Positions 21,319-29,601 of a stretch of DNA of 64,000 nucleotides are shown here, piece after piece. Under the pieces are notes generated by a model. The model did not search any database, was not told the origin of the DNA, and was given only the letters and a program-made list of their open reading frames with translations. The stretch is from positions 186,001 to 250,000 of the forward strand of contig NZ_JACIDW010000004.1 of assembly GCF_014196505.1 (NCBI RefSeq), in the 5' to 3' direction. The stretch comes from Rhizobium metallidurans. Its GTDB lineage: Bacteria; Pseudomonadota; Alphaproteobacteria; Rhizobiales; Rhizobiaceae. The position numbers and the translations under genes were made by a program. The number at the start of each line of letters is the position of its first letter. The stretch's first letter is position 1.

Positions 21319-22596
21319 ATGTTTTACCAGCTTTACGAATTGAATCATGCCGCGATGGCGCCTTACCGCGCCGTGGCCGATATCATGCGGCTTGCCTATG
21401 CCAACCCGCTCAATCCGCTTTCCCAGACCCCATGGGGCCGGACGATGGCTGCGGCACTCGAGATGTTCGAGCGCACGACGCGCCGCTACGGCAAGCCGTC
21501 CTTTGATCTCCCGCAGACCGTCGTCGGCGACAAGAAGGTCGCCGTTCGCGAGGAGATCGTCTGGGCGCGCCCTTTCTGCAATCTGCTGCATTTCTCGCGT
21601 AATCTTCCGGCCGCCCACGGTCCCGATCCGCGCATCCTGATCGTCGCGCCGATGTCCGGGCATTACGCGACACTGCTGCGCGGCACCGTCGAGGCGCTCC
21701 TCCCGCACGCAGATATCTACATCACCGATTGGATCGACGCCCGCATGGTGCCGATGACCGACGGAACCTTCGATTTCAACGACTATGTCGATTACGTCAT
21801 CGAGATGCTGCATTTCCTCGGGCCGGACACGCATGTGATCGCGGTCTGTCAGCCCTCCGTGCCGGTGCTTGCGGCGGCCGCGGTCATGGAAGAGGCCAAC
21901 GATCCGTTGTCGCCCGCGTCGATGACGCTGATGGGCGGCCCGATCGACACCCGCATCAACCCCACCGCCGTCAACCAGCTGGCCAAGGACAAGCCGCTGG
22001 AGTGGTTCGCCGAGAACGTGATCATGAACGTCCCCTGGCCGCAGCCGGGCTTCATGCGGCCGGTCTATCCCGGCTTCCTGCAGCTCTCCGGTTTCATGTC
22101 GATGAACCTTGACCGGCATCTGGTTGCCCACAAGGAGTTCTTCATGCATCTGGTGAAGAACGATGGCGAGCCGGCCGAGAAACATCGCGACTTCTACGAC
22201 GAATATCTTGCCGTTATGGATCTGACGGCCGAGTTCTATCTGCAGACGGTCGATCAGGTCTTCATCAAGCACGCGCTTCCGAAGGGCGAACTCGAACATC
22301 GCGGCAAGCTGGTCGACCCCACGGCGATCCGCAACGTGGCGCTTCTCACCGTCGAGGGCGAGAACGACGACATCTCCGGCGTCGGCCAGACCAAGGCCGC
22401 GCAGACCATCTGCGTCAACATTCCCGAGCATATGCGCATGCATTACCTGCAGCCGGATGTCGGACACTACGGCGTCTTCAACGGCTCCCGCTTCCGCCGC
22501 GAGATCGCGCCGCGCATCATCAACTTTGTTCGTGAACATGGCCGCGCGGGCAAGCCGGCGGTCAAACGCGTGATCAAGGGCGGCAAATCCAGCTGA
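21319..22596 (+). CDS. phaZ: Intracellular polyhydroxyalkanoate (PHB) depolymerase
   Basis: This is an alpha/beta hydrolase that breaks down stored PHB granules. From ATG 21319 (MFYQLYELNHAAMAP) it has 425 residues; ATG 21310 is three codons upstream. The nucleophile position is Cys177 in VCQPSVP, the cysteine box typical of intracellular depolymerases rather than the Ser lipase box of secreted ones. The C-terminal PDVGHYGVFNGSRFR supplies the conserved His. No signal peptide is seen. The match to rhizobial PhaZ is strong by N-terminus and motifs. Confidence 0.93.
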   Translation: MFYQLYELNHAAMAPYRAVADIMRLAYANPLNPLSQTPWGRTMAAALEMFERTTRRYGKPSFDLPQTVVGDKKVAVREEIVWARPFCNLLHFSRNLPAAHGPDPRILIVAPMSGHYATLLRGTVEALLPHADIYITDWIDARMVPMTDGTFDFNDYVDYVIEMLHFLGPDTHVIAVCQPSVPVLAAAAVMEEANDPLSPASMTLMGGPIDTRINPTAVNQLAKDKPLEWFAENVIMNVPWPQPGFMRPVYPGFLQLSGFMSMNLDRHLVAHKEFFMHLVKNDGEPAEKHRDFYDEYLAVMDLTAEFYLQTVDQVFIKHALPKGELEHRGKLVDPTAIRNVALLTVEGENDDISGVGQTKAAQTICVNIPEHMRMHYLQPDVGHYGVFNGSRFRREIAPRIINFVREHGRAGKPAVKRVIKGGKSS

Positions 22597-22625
22597 TTCG
22601 CAATCATCTGATTTAATGTTTTGCT

Positions 22626-22664
22626 TTCAAGACCTTGTCCGATTTGGACGGAGATCGTCTTGAA
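22626..22664. repeat. 39-bp interrupted inverted repeat upstream of the DUF2852 gene
   Basis: TTCAAGAC (22626-22633) is mirrored by GTCTTGAA (22657-22664), with an inner GTCC/GGAC pair around a 5-nt loop. It lies 30 bp after the phaZ stop. There is no T tract after it, so it may be an operator or an RNA structure rather than a terminator. Confidence 0.5.
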
Positions 22665-22741
22665 GCCGCGTCGAACGGTAACCACATCGATTTCCAGCGT
22701 TCGGCATTCCGCCGGGCGCGAAAATGCGAGGATACCGCACG

Positions 22742-23176
22742 ATGAACCAGTCAGCATTGCTTCGCCCGGATTGGACTCCGGCTACCATTGCCCTGATGAT
22801 CCTCGGCTTCGTGGTTTTCTGGCCTCTGGGTCTCGCCATGCTCGCCTACATCATCTTCGGGGATCGTCTGCGCGGCTTCAAGCGCGACGCCAACAACGCC
22901 GCCGATGGATTCTTCGCCGGCTGCCGACGCTCGCATGGCCGCTATCGCCCGCACTTCACCACGGGCAATGTCGCCTTCGACGATTGGCGCAAGGCCGAGC
23001 TCGACAGGCTCGAGGAAGAACGCCGCAAGCTCGATGAAATGCGCGAGGACTTCGAAACCTATGTGCGCGAGCTTCGCCGCGCCAAGGATCAGGACGAGTT
23101 CGACCGTTATATGCGCGATCGCAAGAACACCCGCCGCGATGATGACGGCCCGGTCGCCGAATACCAGGCGCCGTAA
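22742..23176 (+). CDS. DUF2852 family membrane protein
   Basis: This is a protein of unknown function typical of Rhizobiales. From ATG 22742 (MNQSALLRPDWTP) it has 144 residues. One or two hydrophobic stretches (about 14-38, ATIALMILGFVVFWPLGLAM) are followed by a Gly/Arg-rich part and a charged coiled coil at about 80-125 (ELDRLEEERRKLDEMREDFETYVREL). A 39-bp imperfect inverted repeat lies about 80 bp upstream, and a strong terminator follows. Confidence 0.85.
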   Translation: MNQSALLRPDWTPATIALMILGFVVFWPLGLAMLAYIIFGDRLRGFKRDANNAADGFFAGCRRSHGRYRPHFTTGNVAFDDWRKAELDRLEEERRKLDEMREDFETYVRELRRAKDQDEFDRYMRDRKNTRRDDDGPVAEYQAP

Positions 23177-23200
23177 TCGCGATCGGCATCAAAACATCGG

Positions 23201-23229
23201 CCGGCACCCGCAGGTGCCGGTTTTTCTTT
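23201..23229 (+). terminator. Intrinsic terminator after the DUF2852 gene
   Basis: CCGGCACC (23201-23208), loop CGCA, and GGTGCCGG (23213-23220) are followed by TTTTTCTTT. This is a textbook stem plus U-tract on the plus strand. Confidence 0.92.
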
Positions 23230-23258
23230 GACCGGACTGGTGACGAATCATATAGAAA

Positions 23259-24026
23259 ATGCCGATGTTCCCGCTCTTGTCCAAGCCACGCAGCAGTGTC
23301 CGCAAACCGGTCCCGCCGGAGACCCGTACGCTCGACGTTGCCGGACGGCTGATGCCGCTGACGATCAAGCAGCACGAGCGCGCGACCCGCATCACGCTGC
23401 GCATCGAGCCCGGCGGCCGCGCCCTGAAGATGACGATCCCGAGCGGCCTGGCGCGACGCGATGTCGATGCCTTTCTCGACCGTCACCAGGGCTGGCTCAT
23501 GACCAAGCTCGCGAAGTTCTCGACCGATGCAGGCCTTCGAGAAGGCGGCACGATCCTGTTTCGCGGCGTGTCACATCGCATTCAGCATACGGGCAGCCTG
23601 CGCGGATTGACCGAAGCGACCACGATCGATGGCAGGCCGGTGCTGCGGGTGAGCGGCATGCCGGAGCATCTCGGCCGCCGCATCGCGACCTTTCTCAAGA
23701 AGGAAGCGCGGGCAGATCTCGAGCGCCTGGCGAAATTCCATGCGCAATCGATCCGGGCGCCGATCAAGTCGATCTCGATGAAGGATACGCGCAGCCGCTG
23801 GGGTTCCTGCTCGGCCGAGGGAAACCTCAGCTTCTCCTGGCGCATCATCATGGCGCCGCCCTCCGTCGTCGACTATCTCGCCGCCCACGAGGTCGCCCAT
23901 CTCAAGGAGATGAACCACGGTCCCCGCTTCTGGGCACTGTGCGAGAAGCTGTGCCCCGGTATGGAAGATGCCAAATCCTGGCTAAAGCGGCACGGCAGCC
24001 TGCTGCACGCGATCGATTTCGACTGA
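23259..24026 (+). CDS. YgjP-like (DUF45) zinc metallopeptidase
   Basis: This is a predicted metal-dependent hydrolase of the M48/YgjP type. The 255 residues contain HEVAH at 210-214, followed by LKEMNHGPRFW, the usual third-ligand region of the family. Upstream, SRWGSCSAEGNLSFSWRIIMAPPSVVDYLAAHE matches the family core. It starts at ATG 23259; ATG 23265 is also in frame. The substrate is unknown. It stands alone between a terminator and trpF. Confidence 0.88.
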   Translation: MPMFPLLSKPRSSVRKPVPPETRTLDVAGRLMPLTIKQHERATRITLRIEPGGRALKMTIPSGLARRDVDAFLDRHQGWLMTKLAKFSTDAGLREGGTILFRGVSHRIQHTGSLRGLTEATTIDGRPVLRVSGMPEHLGRRIATFLKKEARADLERLAKFHAQSIRAPIKSISMKDTRSRWGSCSAEGNLSFSWRIIMAPPSVVDYLAAHEVAHLKEMNHGPRFWALCEKLCPGMEDAKSWLKRHGSLLHAIDFD

Positions 24027-24100
24027 CAGGCCACGGTTCAAAATATCGCGGCACTCGGAATTGGCTCGACTCACGGCCTTTTTCGTGTCACTTCGCTGCC

Positions 24101-24769
24101 ATGAAACCGGATATCAAAATCTGCGGCCTGAAAACGGCCGAAGCGATCGATCGCGCGGGGACGCGCGGCGCGACCCATATCGGCTTCATCTTCTTCGAAA
24201 AGAGCCCGCGCTATATCGAGCCCGACGACGCCGCCAGATTGGCCGACCGGATACGCGGCCGCGCCAAGATCGTTGCCGTCGTGGTCAATCCGACCAATGA
24301 CGATCTCGACGAGATCGTTGCAACATTGAGGCCGGATATCCTTCAGCTTCACGGCGACGAGAGCCCCGAGCGCGTTTTGACCATAAAGGCCGTGTACGGT
24401 CTGCCTGTCATGAAGGCGTTTTCGATCCGCACCGCCGATGACCTGAAGCGGGTCGAAGCCTATATCGGCATTGCCGATCGTTTCCTCTTCGATGCCAAGC
24501 CTCCGAAGGGATCGGAATTGCCCGGCGGCAATGGCGTGTCCTTCGATTGGACGTTGCTCAGCTGGCTTGACGGCACCGTGGATTACATGCTTTCCGGTGG
24601 CCTGAACAAGGACAACATCGCCGAAGCCCTTGCCATCACCAAGGCACCGGGGCTCGATGCGTCCTCCGGCCTGGAAAGCGCGCCAGGGGTAAAAAGCGTT
24701 GCGCTGATTGACGAGTTTTTCGATGCGGTCGAGCAGGCTTGCCGGCCTGAAATGGCCTCAGGGAGTTGA
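24101..24769 (+). CDS. trpF: Phosphoribosylanthranilate isomerase TrpF
   Basis: It isomerises phosphoribosylanthranilate in tryptophan synthesis. It has 222 residues from ATG 24101 ([11 protein letters not shown]). The beta/alpha-barrel landmarks are KICGLK (catalytic Cys), [17 protein letters not shown] (catalytic Asp) and the phosphate-binding LSGGLN and GLDASSGLE. An open frame continues far upstream to 23228, but the TrpF homology begins at this ATG. trpB follows 2 nt after the stop, so trpF-trpB-trpA is one unit; the other trp genes are elsewhere, as in rhizobia. Confidence 0.95.
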   Translation: MKPDIKICGLKTAEAIDRAGTRGATHIGFIFFEKSPRYIEPDDAARLADRIRGRAKIVAVVVNPTNDDLDEIVATLRPDILQLHGDESPERVLTIKAVYGLPVMKAFSIRTADDLKRVEAYIGIADRFLFDAKPPKGSELPGGNGVSFDWTLLSWLDGTVDYMLSGGLNKDNIAEALAITKAPGLDASSGLESAPGVKSVALIDEFFDAVEQACRPEMASGS

Positions 24770-24771
24770 TA

Positions 24772-25992
24772 GTGAACGAGACCCCAAAACCCAATTCATT
24801 CCGCTCCGGTCCCGATGAGGACGGTCGCTTCGGCATTTACGGTGGCCGCTTTGTCGCTGAAACGCTGATGCCGCTGATCCTGGACCTCCAGGCGGAATGG
24901 GACAAGGCAAAGACCGATCCGGAATTCCAGGCGGAGCTGAAGCATCTCGGCGCGCATTATATCGGCCGCCCGAGCCCGCTCTATTTCGCCGAACGGCTGA
25001 CGGCTGAACTTGGCGGCGCCAAGATCTACTTCAAGCGCGAAGAGCTCAATCACACCGGCTCGCACAAGATCAACAACTGCATCGGCCAGATCCTGCTTGC
25101 CAAGCGCATGGGCAAGACCCGCATCATCGCGGAAACCGGTGCCGGCCAGCACGGCGTTGCCTCGGCAACCGTCGCCGCCCGCTTCGGTCTCCCCTGCGTC
25201 GTCTACATGGGCGCGACCGATGTCGAGCGCCAGGCGCCGAACGTGTTCCGCATGAAGCTGCTGGGTGCCGAAGTGAAGCCGGTCACCGCCGGCCACGGCA
25301 CGCTCAAGGACGCGATGAACGAGGCGCTACGCGATTGGGTCACCAATGTCGATGACACCTATTACCTGATCGGCACGGCCGCCGGCCCGCATCCCTATCC
25401 CGAGATGGTCCGCGATTTCCAGGCTGTCATCGGCGCGGAAGCCAAGGAGCAGATGCTGGAAGCCGAAGGCCGCCTGCCGGATCTCGTCGTCGCGGCCGTC
25501 GGTGGCGGCTCGAACGCGATCGGCATCTTCCATTCGTTCCTGGATGACGCCAGCGTCAAGATCGTCGGCGTCGAAGCCGGCGGCAAGGGCCTTCAGGGCG
25601 ACGAGCATTGCGCCTCGATCACCGCGGGCTCGCCCGGCGTTCTCCACGGCAACCGCACCTATCTGCTGCAGGACGGCGATGGCCAGATCAAGGAAGGCCA
25701 CTCGATTTCGGCCGGCCTCGATTATCCTGGCATCGGCCCAGAGCACTCCTATCTGAACGATATCGGCCGCGTCGAATACGTGCCGATCATGGACCACGAA
25801 GCGCTTGAAGCCTTCCAGACGCTGACCCGCCTCGAGGGCATCATCCCGGCGCTCGAGCCCTCGCACGCACTGGCCGAAGTCATCAAGCGTGCCCCGAAGA
25901 TGGGCAAGGACGAGATCATCCTGATGAACCTGTCTGGCCGCGGCGACAAGGACATCTTCACCGTCGGCAAGATTCTGGGAATGGGTGCATAA
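24772..25992 (+). CDS. trpB: Tryptophan synthase beta chain
   Basis: This PLP enzyme condenses indole with serine. It has 406 residues from GTG 24772 (NETPKPNSF follows), with GGGAG about 6 nt upstream. The PLP lysine is Lys99 in [17 protein letters not shown] is the phosphate-binding loop, and [11 protein letters not shown] and [10 protein letters not shown] are family signatures. The next gene, trpA, starts 3 nt after the stop, as expected for the alpha2-beta2 complex. Confidence 0.97.
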   Translation: MNETPKPNSFRSGPDEDGRFGIYGGRFVAETLMPLILDLQAEWDKAKTDPEFQAELKHLGAHYIGRPSPLYFAERLTAELGGAKIYFKREELNHTGSHKINNCIGQILLAKRMGKTRIIAETGAGQHGVASATVAARFGLPCVVYMGATDVERQAPNVFRMKLLGAEVKPVTAGHGTLKDAMNEALRDWVTNVDDTYYLIGTAAGPHPYPEMVRDFQAVIGAEAKEQMLEAEGRLPDLVVAAVGGGSNAIGIFHSFLDDASVKIVGVEAGGKGLQGDEHCASITAGSPGVLHGNRTYLLQDGDGQIKEGHSISAGLDYPGIGPEHSYLNDIGRVEYVPIMDHEALEAFQTLTRLEGIIPALEPSHALAEVIKRAPKMGKDEIILMNLSGRGDKDIFTVGKILGMGA

Positions 25993-25995
25993 GTC

Positions 25996-26835
25996 ATGAC
26001 CGCACGTATGGACAAACGCTTTGCCGCTCTGAAGGCAGAAGGCCGCCCGGCGCTGGTCACCTATTTCATGGGCGGCGATCCCGACTACGACACCTCGCTC
26101 GGCATCATGAAGGCGCTGCCGGAAGCAGGCTCCGATATCATCGAGCTCGGCATGCCTTTTTCCGATCCGATGGCCGATGGCCCGGCGATCCAGATGGCCG
26201 GCCAGCGTGCGCTGAAGGCCGGTCAGACGCTGAAGAAGACGCTGCAGCTCGCAGCCGACTTCCGCAAGACCGACAACGACACGCCGATCGTTCTGATGGG
26301 CTACTACAACCCGATCTATGTCCACGGCGTCGAACAGTTTCTCGACGACGCGCTGGAAGCGGGTATCGATGGTCTGATCGTCGTCGACCTGCCGCCGGAG
26401 ATGGATGACGAACTCTGCATCCCGGCACTGCGCAAGGGCATCAATTTCATTCGGCTCGCCACCCCGACCACCGATGAAAAGCGGCTGCCGGTCGTTCTGA
26501 AAAACACCTCTGGCTTCGTCTATTATGTCTCGATGAACGGCATCACTGGCTCGGCGCTGCCCGATCCGACGCTGGTCGCCGGCGCCGTCAAGCGCATCAA
26601 GAACCACACCGATCTGCCTGTCTGCGTCGGCTTCGGCGTCAAGACGGCCGACCATGCGAAGGTCATCGGCGCGTCTGCCGATGGCGTCGTCGTCGGCACG
26701 GCAATCGTCAATCAGGTAGCCCTCAGCCTGACCAAGGACGGGAAGGCGACTGCCGATACCGTACAGGCTGTCGCAACGCTCGTTCGCGGGCTGTCATCGG
26801 GAACACGTTCGGCGCGCCTTGTTGCTGCCGAATAG
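25996..26835 (+). CDS. trpA: Tryptophan synthase alpha chain
   Basis: It cleaves indole-3-glycerol phosphate to indole, which is channelled to TrpB. The 279-residue TIM barrel contains [15 protein letters not shown] with catalytic Glu50 and Asp61, and the phosphate-binding [11 protein letters not shown] and GSAIV-like VVGTAIVN segments. It starts at ATG 25996. The gap to accD is short (39 bp). Confidence 0.97.
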   Translation: MTARMDKRFAALKAEGRPALVTYFMGGDPDYDTSLGIMKALPEAGSDIIELGMPFSDPMADGPAIQMAGQRALKAGQTLKKTLQLAADFRKTDNDTPIVLMGYYNPIYVHGVEQFLDDALEAGIDGLIVVDLPPEMDDELCIPALRKGINFIRLATPTTDEKRLPVVLKNTSGFVYYVSMNGITGSALPDPTLVAGAVKRIKNHTDLPVCVGFGVKTADHAKVIGASADGVVVGTAIVNQVALSLTKDGKATADTVQAVATLVRGLSSGTRSARLVAAE

Positions 26836-26874
26836 TTTTCCCACATTGGCAAGAGTTAATCAGGAGTTTTCGAC

Positions 26875-27777
26875 TTGAACTGGATCACCAACTACGTTCG
26901 CCCCCGCATCAATTCCATGCTGGGCCGCCGCGAAGTGCCGGAGAACCTCTGGATCAAGTGCCCGGAAACGGGCGAAATGGTCTTCCATAAGGATCTCGAG
27001 GACAACAAGTGGGTCATCCCTGCTTCCGGCTATCACATGAAGATGCCGGCCAAGGCACGCCTGACCGACCTCTTCGACGACGGCGCCTATGAAGCGCTGA
27101 TCCAGCCGAAGGTTGCCCAGGATCCGTTGAAGTTCCGCGATTCCAAGAAATATACGGATCGCCTGCGCGACAGCCGAATCAAGACCGACCAGGAAGACAC
27201 GATCGTTGCCGGCGTCGGCAAGGTTAGGGGCCTGAAGCTCGTCGCAGTCGTGCACGAGTTCAACTTCATGGGCGGCTCGCTCGGCATCGCCGCCGGTGAA
27301 GCGATCGTCAAGGCATTCGAGCGCGCCATCGCTGAGAAGTGCCCGCTGGTCATGTTCCCGGCATCGGGCGGCGCCCGCATGCAGGAAGGCATCCTGTCGC
27401 TGATGCAGCTGCCGCGCACCACCGTTGCCGTCGACATGCTGAAGGAAGCCGGCCAGCCCTACATCGTCGTGCTGACAAACCCGACGACGGGCGGCGTCAC
27501 CGCCTCCTACGCCATGCTCGGCGATATCCACATGGCTGAGCCCGGCGCCGAAATCTGCTTCGCCGGCAAGCGCGTCATCGAGCAGACCATCCGCGAAAAG
27601 CTGCCGGAAGGCTTCCAGACGTCGGAATACCTGCTTGAGCACGGCATGGTCGACATGGTCGTCAAGCGTCATGACATTCCCGATACGCTCGCGCGTGTCC
27701 TGAAGATCCTGACGAAGAAGCCGGCTGCCGTTGCCAACGAAAACACCGGCACGCTTGCGATCGCCGCAAGCGCCTGA
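26875..27777 (+). CDS. accD: Acetyl-CoA carboxylase carboxyltransferase subunit beta
   Basis: This subunit pairs with AccA to transfer carboxyl from carboxybiotin to acetyl-CoA, the first step of fatty acid synthesis. It has 300 residues, starting at TTG 26875 with GGAG 8 nt upstream. The catalytic core has [14 protein letters not shown] [28 protein letters not shown] and [14 protein letters not shown]. In the N-terminal zinc-ribbon position only Cys29 remains: the other three cysteines of the E. coli CxxC...CxxC are Thr32, Ile48 and Ser51. It therefore probably lacks zinc. It is grouped with trpA and folC, a common alphaproteobacterial order. Confidence 0.95.
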   Translation: MNWITNYVRPRINSMLGRREVPENLWIKCPETGEMVFHKDLEDNKWVIPASGYHMKMPAKARLTDLFDDGAYEALIQPKVAQDPLKFRDSKKYTDRLRDSRIKTDQEDTIVAGVGKVRGLKLVAVVHEFNFMGGSLGIAAGEAIVKAFERAIAEKCPLVMFPASGGARMQEGILSLMQLPRTTVAVDMLKEAGQPYIVVLTNPTTGGVTASYAMLGDIHMAEPGAEICFAGKRVIEQTIREKLPEGFQTSEYLLEHGMVDMVVKRHDIPDTLARVLKILTKKPAAVANENTGTLAIAASA

Positions 27778-27804
27778 CCGCAAACATCACAGGCGGGTTG
27801 AGCG

Positions 27805-29157
27805 ATGATACCCAGAGGTCAGACCGCGGTGAGCGAAGCAGCACAGGAAATCGACAAGCTCATGGGGTTGCATCCCAAGGGCTTCGATCTGTCGCTGGAT
27901 CGCATTACCCGCCTGCTTGCCGTTCTCGGCGATCCGCAAATGAAGCTGCCGCCGGTCATCCACGTGGCGGGCACCAACGGCAAGGGCTCCGTCACCGCCT
28001 TCTGCCGCGCGCTTCTCGAAGCGGGCGGCTATAGCGCCCACGTCCACACCTCGCCGCATCTCGTCAACTGGCACGAGCGCTATCGCATCGGCGCCGAGGG
28101 CGGTCGCGGAAAGCTCGTCGATGACGCGGTCTTTGCAGACGCGCTGCGCCGCGTTGCCGCCGCCAATGCGGGCCAGAAGATCACCGTCTTCGAAATCCTG
28201 ACGGCGGTCACCTTCATCCTGTTCTCCGAGCATCCGGCCGACGCGGCCATCATTGAGGTCGGCCTTGGCGGCCGTTTCGATGCCACCAACGTCATTTCCG
28301 ATCCGGCCGTATCGGTGATCATGCCGATCTCGCTTGATCATCAGCCCTATCTCGGCGATAGCGTCGAACTGATCGCCGCCGAAAAGGCTGGCATCATGAA
28401 GCGCAAGCGGCCCGTCGTCATCGGCAAGCAGGAATATGACGCGGCGCTCGACGTGCTGATCTCCACCGCCGAGCGTCTCGGTTGCCCGACCGCGGCTTTC
28501 AGCCAGGATTTCATGGCGCATGAGGAATACGGCCGGCTCGTCTACCAGGACGAATTTGGCCTCGCCGACCTGCCGCTGCCGAGGCTCCCCGGCCGCCACC
28601 AATATGCCAACGCTGCCGCAGCCATCCGCGCCGTCAAGGCCGCGGGCTTCACCGTCACCGAAGCAATGATGGAAAAGGCGATGGCCTCGGTCGAATGGCC
28701 GGGCCGCCTGCAGAAGCTGAGCGATGGCAATCTGATGGTAAGCGCCCCCTCGGGTGCCGAGATCTGGGTCGATGGCGGCCACAATCCCGGTGCCGGCGAG
28801 GTCATCGCCGAAGCCATGGCCAATTTCGAGGAAAAGCAGCCGCGCCCGCTGTTCCTGATCATCGGCATGATCAACACCAAGGACCCGATCGGCTATTTCA
28901 ACGCCTTCAAGGGCCTGGCGGAGAAGGTCTATTGCGTCCCCATTCGCGGCAGCGACGCGATGATCGACCCCGTCATTCTCGCGAATGCCGCCTATGACGC
29001 GGGTCTCGTCGCCGAACCGATGTCCACGGTCGGCGAAGCGCTGGAAGCGATCCGGGACACCGCCTTCGAGCGGGAACAGCCGCCGCGCATCCTGATCGGC
29101 GGATCGCTTTATCTGGTTGGCGACGTCCTTGCCGACAACGGCACACCCCCCAAATGA
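27805..29157 (+). CDS. folC: Bifunctional folylpolyglutamate/dihydrofolate synthase
   Basis: This is an ATP-dependent ligase that adds glutamate to dihydropteroate and folates. The 450 residues show the P-loop HVAGTNGKGS, TSPHLVNWHERYRI, IEVGLGGRFDATNV and the C-terminal domain ligand site GGHNPGA. The start ATG 27805 (MIPRGQTAVSE) is favoured, with GTG 27829 as an alternative. The stop codon lies inside the ascending arm of the terminator hairpin shared with trxA. Confidence 0.93.
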   Translation: MIPRGQTAVSEAAQEIDKLMGLHPKGFDLSLDRITRLLAVLGDPQMKLPPVIHVAGTNGKGSVTAFCRALLEAGGYSAHVHTSPHLVNWHERYRIGAEGGRGKLVDDAVFADALRRVAAANAGQKITVFEILTAVTFILFSEHPADAAIIEVGLGGRFDATNVISDPAVSVIMPISLDHQPYLGDSVELIAAEKAGIMKRKRPVVIGKQEYDAALDVLISTAERLGCPTAAFSQDFMAHEEYGRLVYQDEFGLADLPLPRLPGRHQYANAAAAIRAVKAAGFTVTEAMMEKAMASVEWPGRLQKLSDGNLMVSAPSGAEIWVDGGHNPGAGEVIAEAMANFEEKQPRPLFLIIGMINTKDPIGYFNAFKGLAEKVYCVPIRGSDAMIDPVILANAAYDAGLVAEPMSTVGEALEAIRDTAFEREQPPRILIGGSLYLVGDVLADNGTPPK

Positions 29158-29189
29158 AAAAAGCCCGGCATCGACCGGGCTTTTTTCAT
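29154..29189. terminator. Bidirectional terminator shared by folC and trxA
   Basis: A perfect 15-bp stem (29154-29168 and 29175-29189) encloses the 6-nt loop CATCGA. It has GCCCGG/CCGGGC at its core and a run of six A or T on the outside, so each strand ends in a U tract. It overlaps the folC stop codon (29155-29157). Confidence 0.93.
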
Positions 29190-29206
29190 TCTAATGTCCT
29201 GACAGG

Positions 29207-29527
29207 TCAGGCCGCGCTGGAGATCCAGCTCGAAAGAGCGGTCTTCGGAGCAGCGCCAACCTTGATATCGGCAACTTCGCCGGCCTTGAACATGGCAAGC
29301 GTCGGGATCGAGCGCACGCCGAACTGGGCGGCCAGCTCGGGATTTTCGTCGATGTTGAGCTTGGCGACCTTCACCTTGCCCTGGAACTCGACGGCGAGTT
29401 CTTCGAGGCTCGGAGCGATCATCTTGCACGGGCCGCACCATTCAGCCCAGAAATCGACAACGACGGGTTCTGCGGATTCCAGAACTTCAGCCTGGAAATT
29501 ATTGATATCGACTTTCACGGTAGCCAT
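29207..29527 (-). CDS. trxA: Thioredoxin
   Basis: This is a cytosolic dithiol reductant for ribonucleotide reductase and other proteins. The 106 residues contain the WCGPC active site at 30-34, followed by [11 protein letters not shown], and the cis-proline segment RSIPTLAMF. It starts at ATG 29527 with GGAGCGG nearby upstream. It is the last gene of the minus-strand run addB-addA-trxA; a 74-bp gap to addA may hold its own promoter. Confidence 0.97.
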   Translation of the reverse strand: MATVKVDINNFQAEVLESAEPVVVDFWAEWCGPCKMIAPSLEELAVEFQGKVKVAKLNIDENPELAAQFGVRSIPTLAMFKAGEVADIKVGAAPKTALSSWISSAA

Positions 29528-29601
29528 AAGGCCGCTCCTTTAAAGGATTCCTGTTGAAGCACATGTGATGGTGCGCCGGCGGGATTTCAATGACCGGTAT
29601 T

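Noticed and set aside
23228..24769. A 513-codon frame suggesting a longer TrpF fused to an upstream domain
   Set aside because: The upstream part overlaps the YgjP-like gene in another frame and has no homology features; TrpF begins cleanly at ATG 24101.
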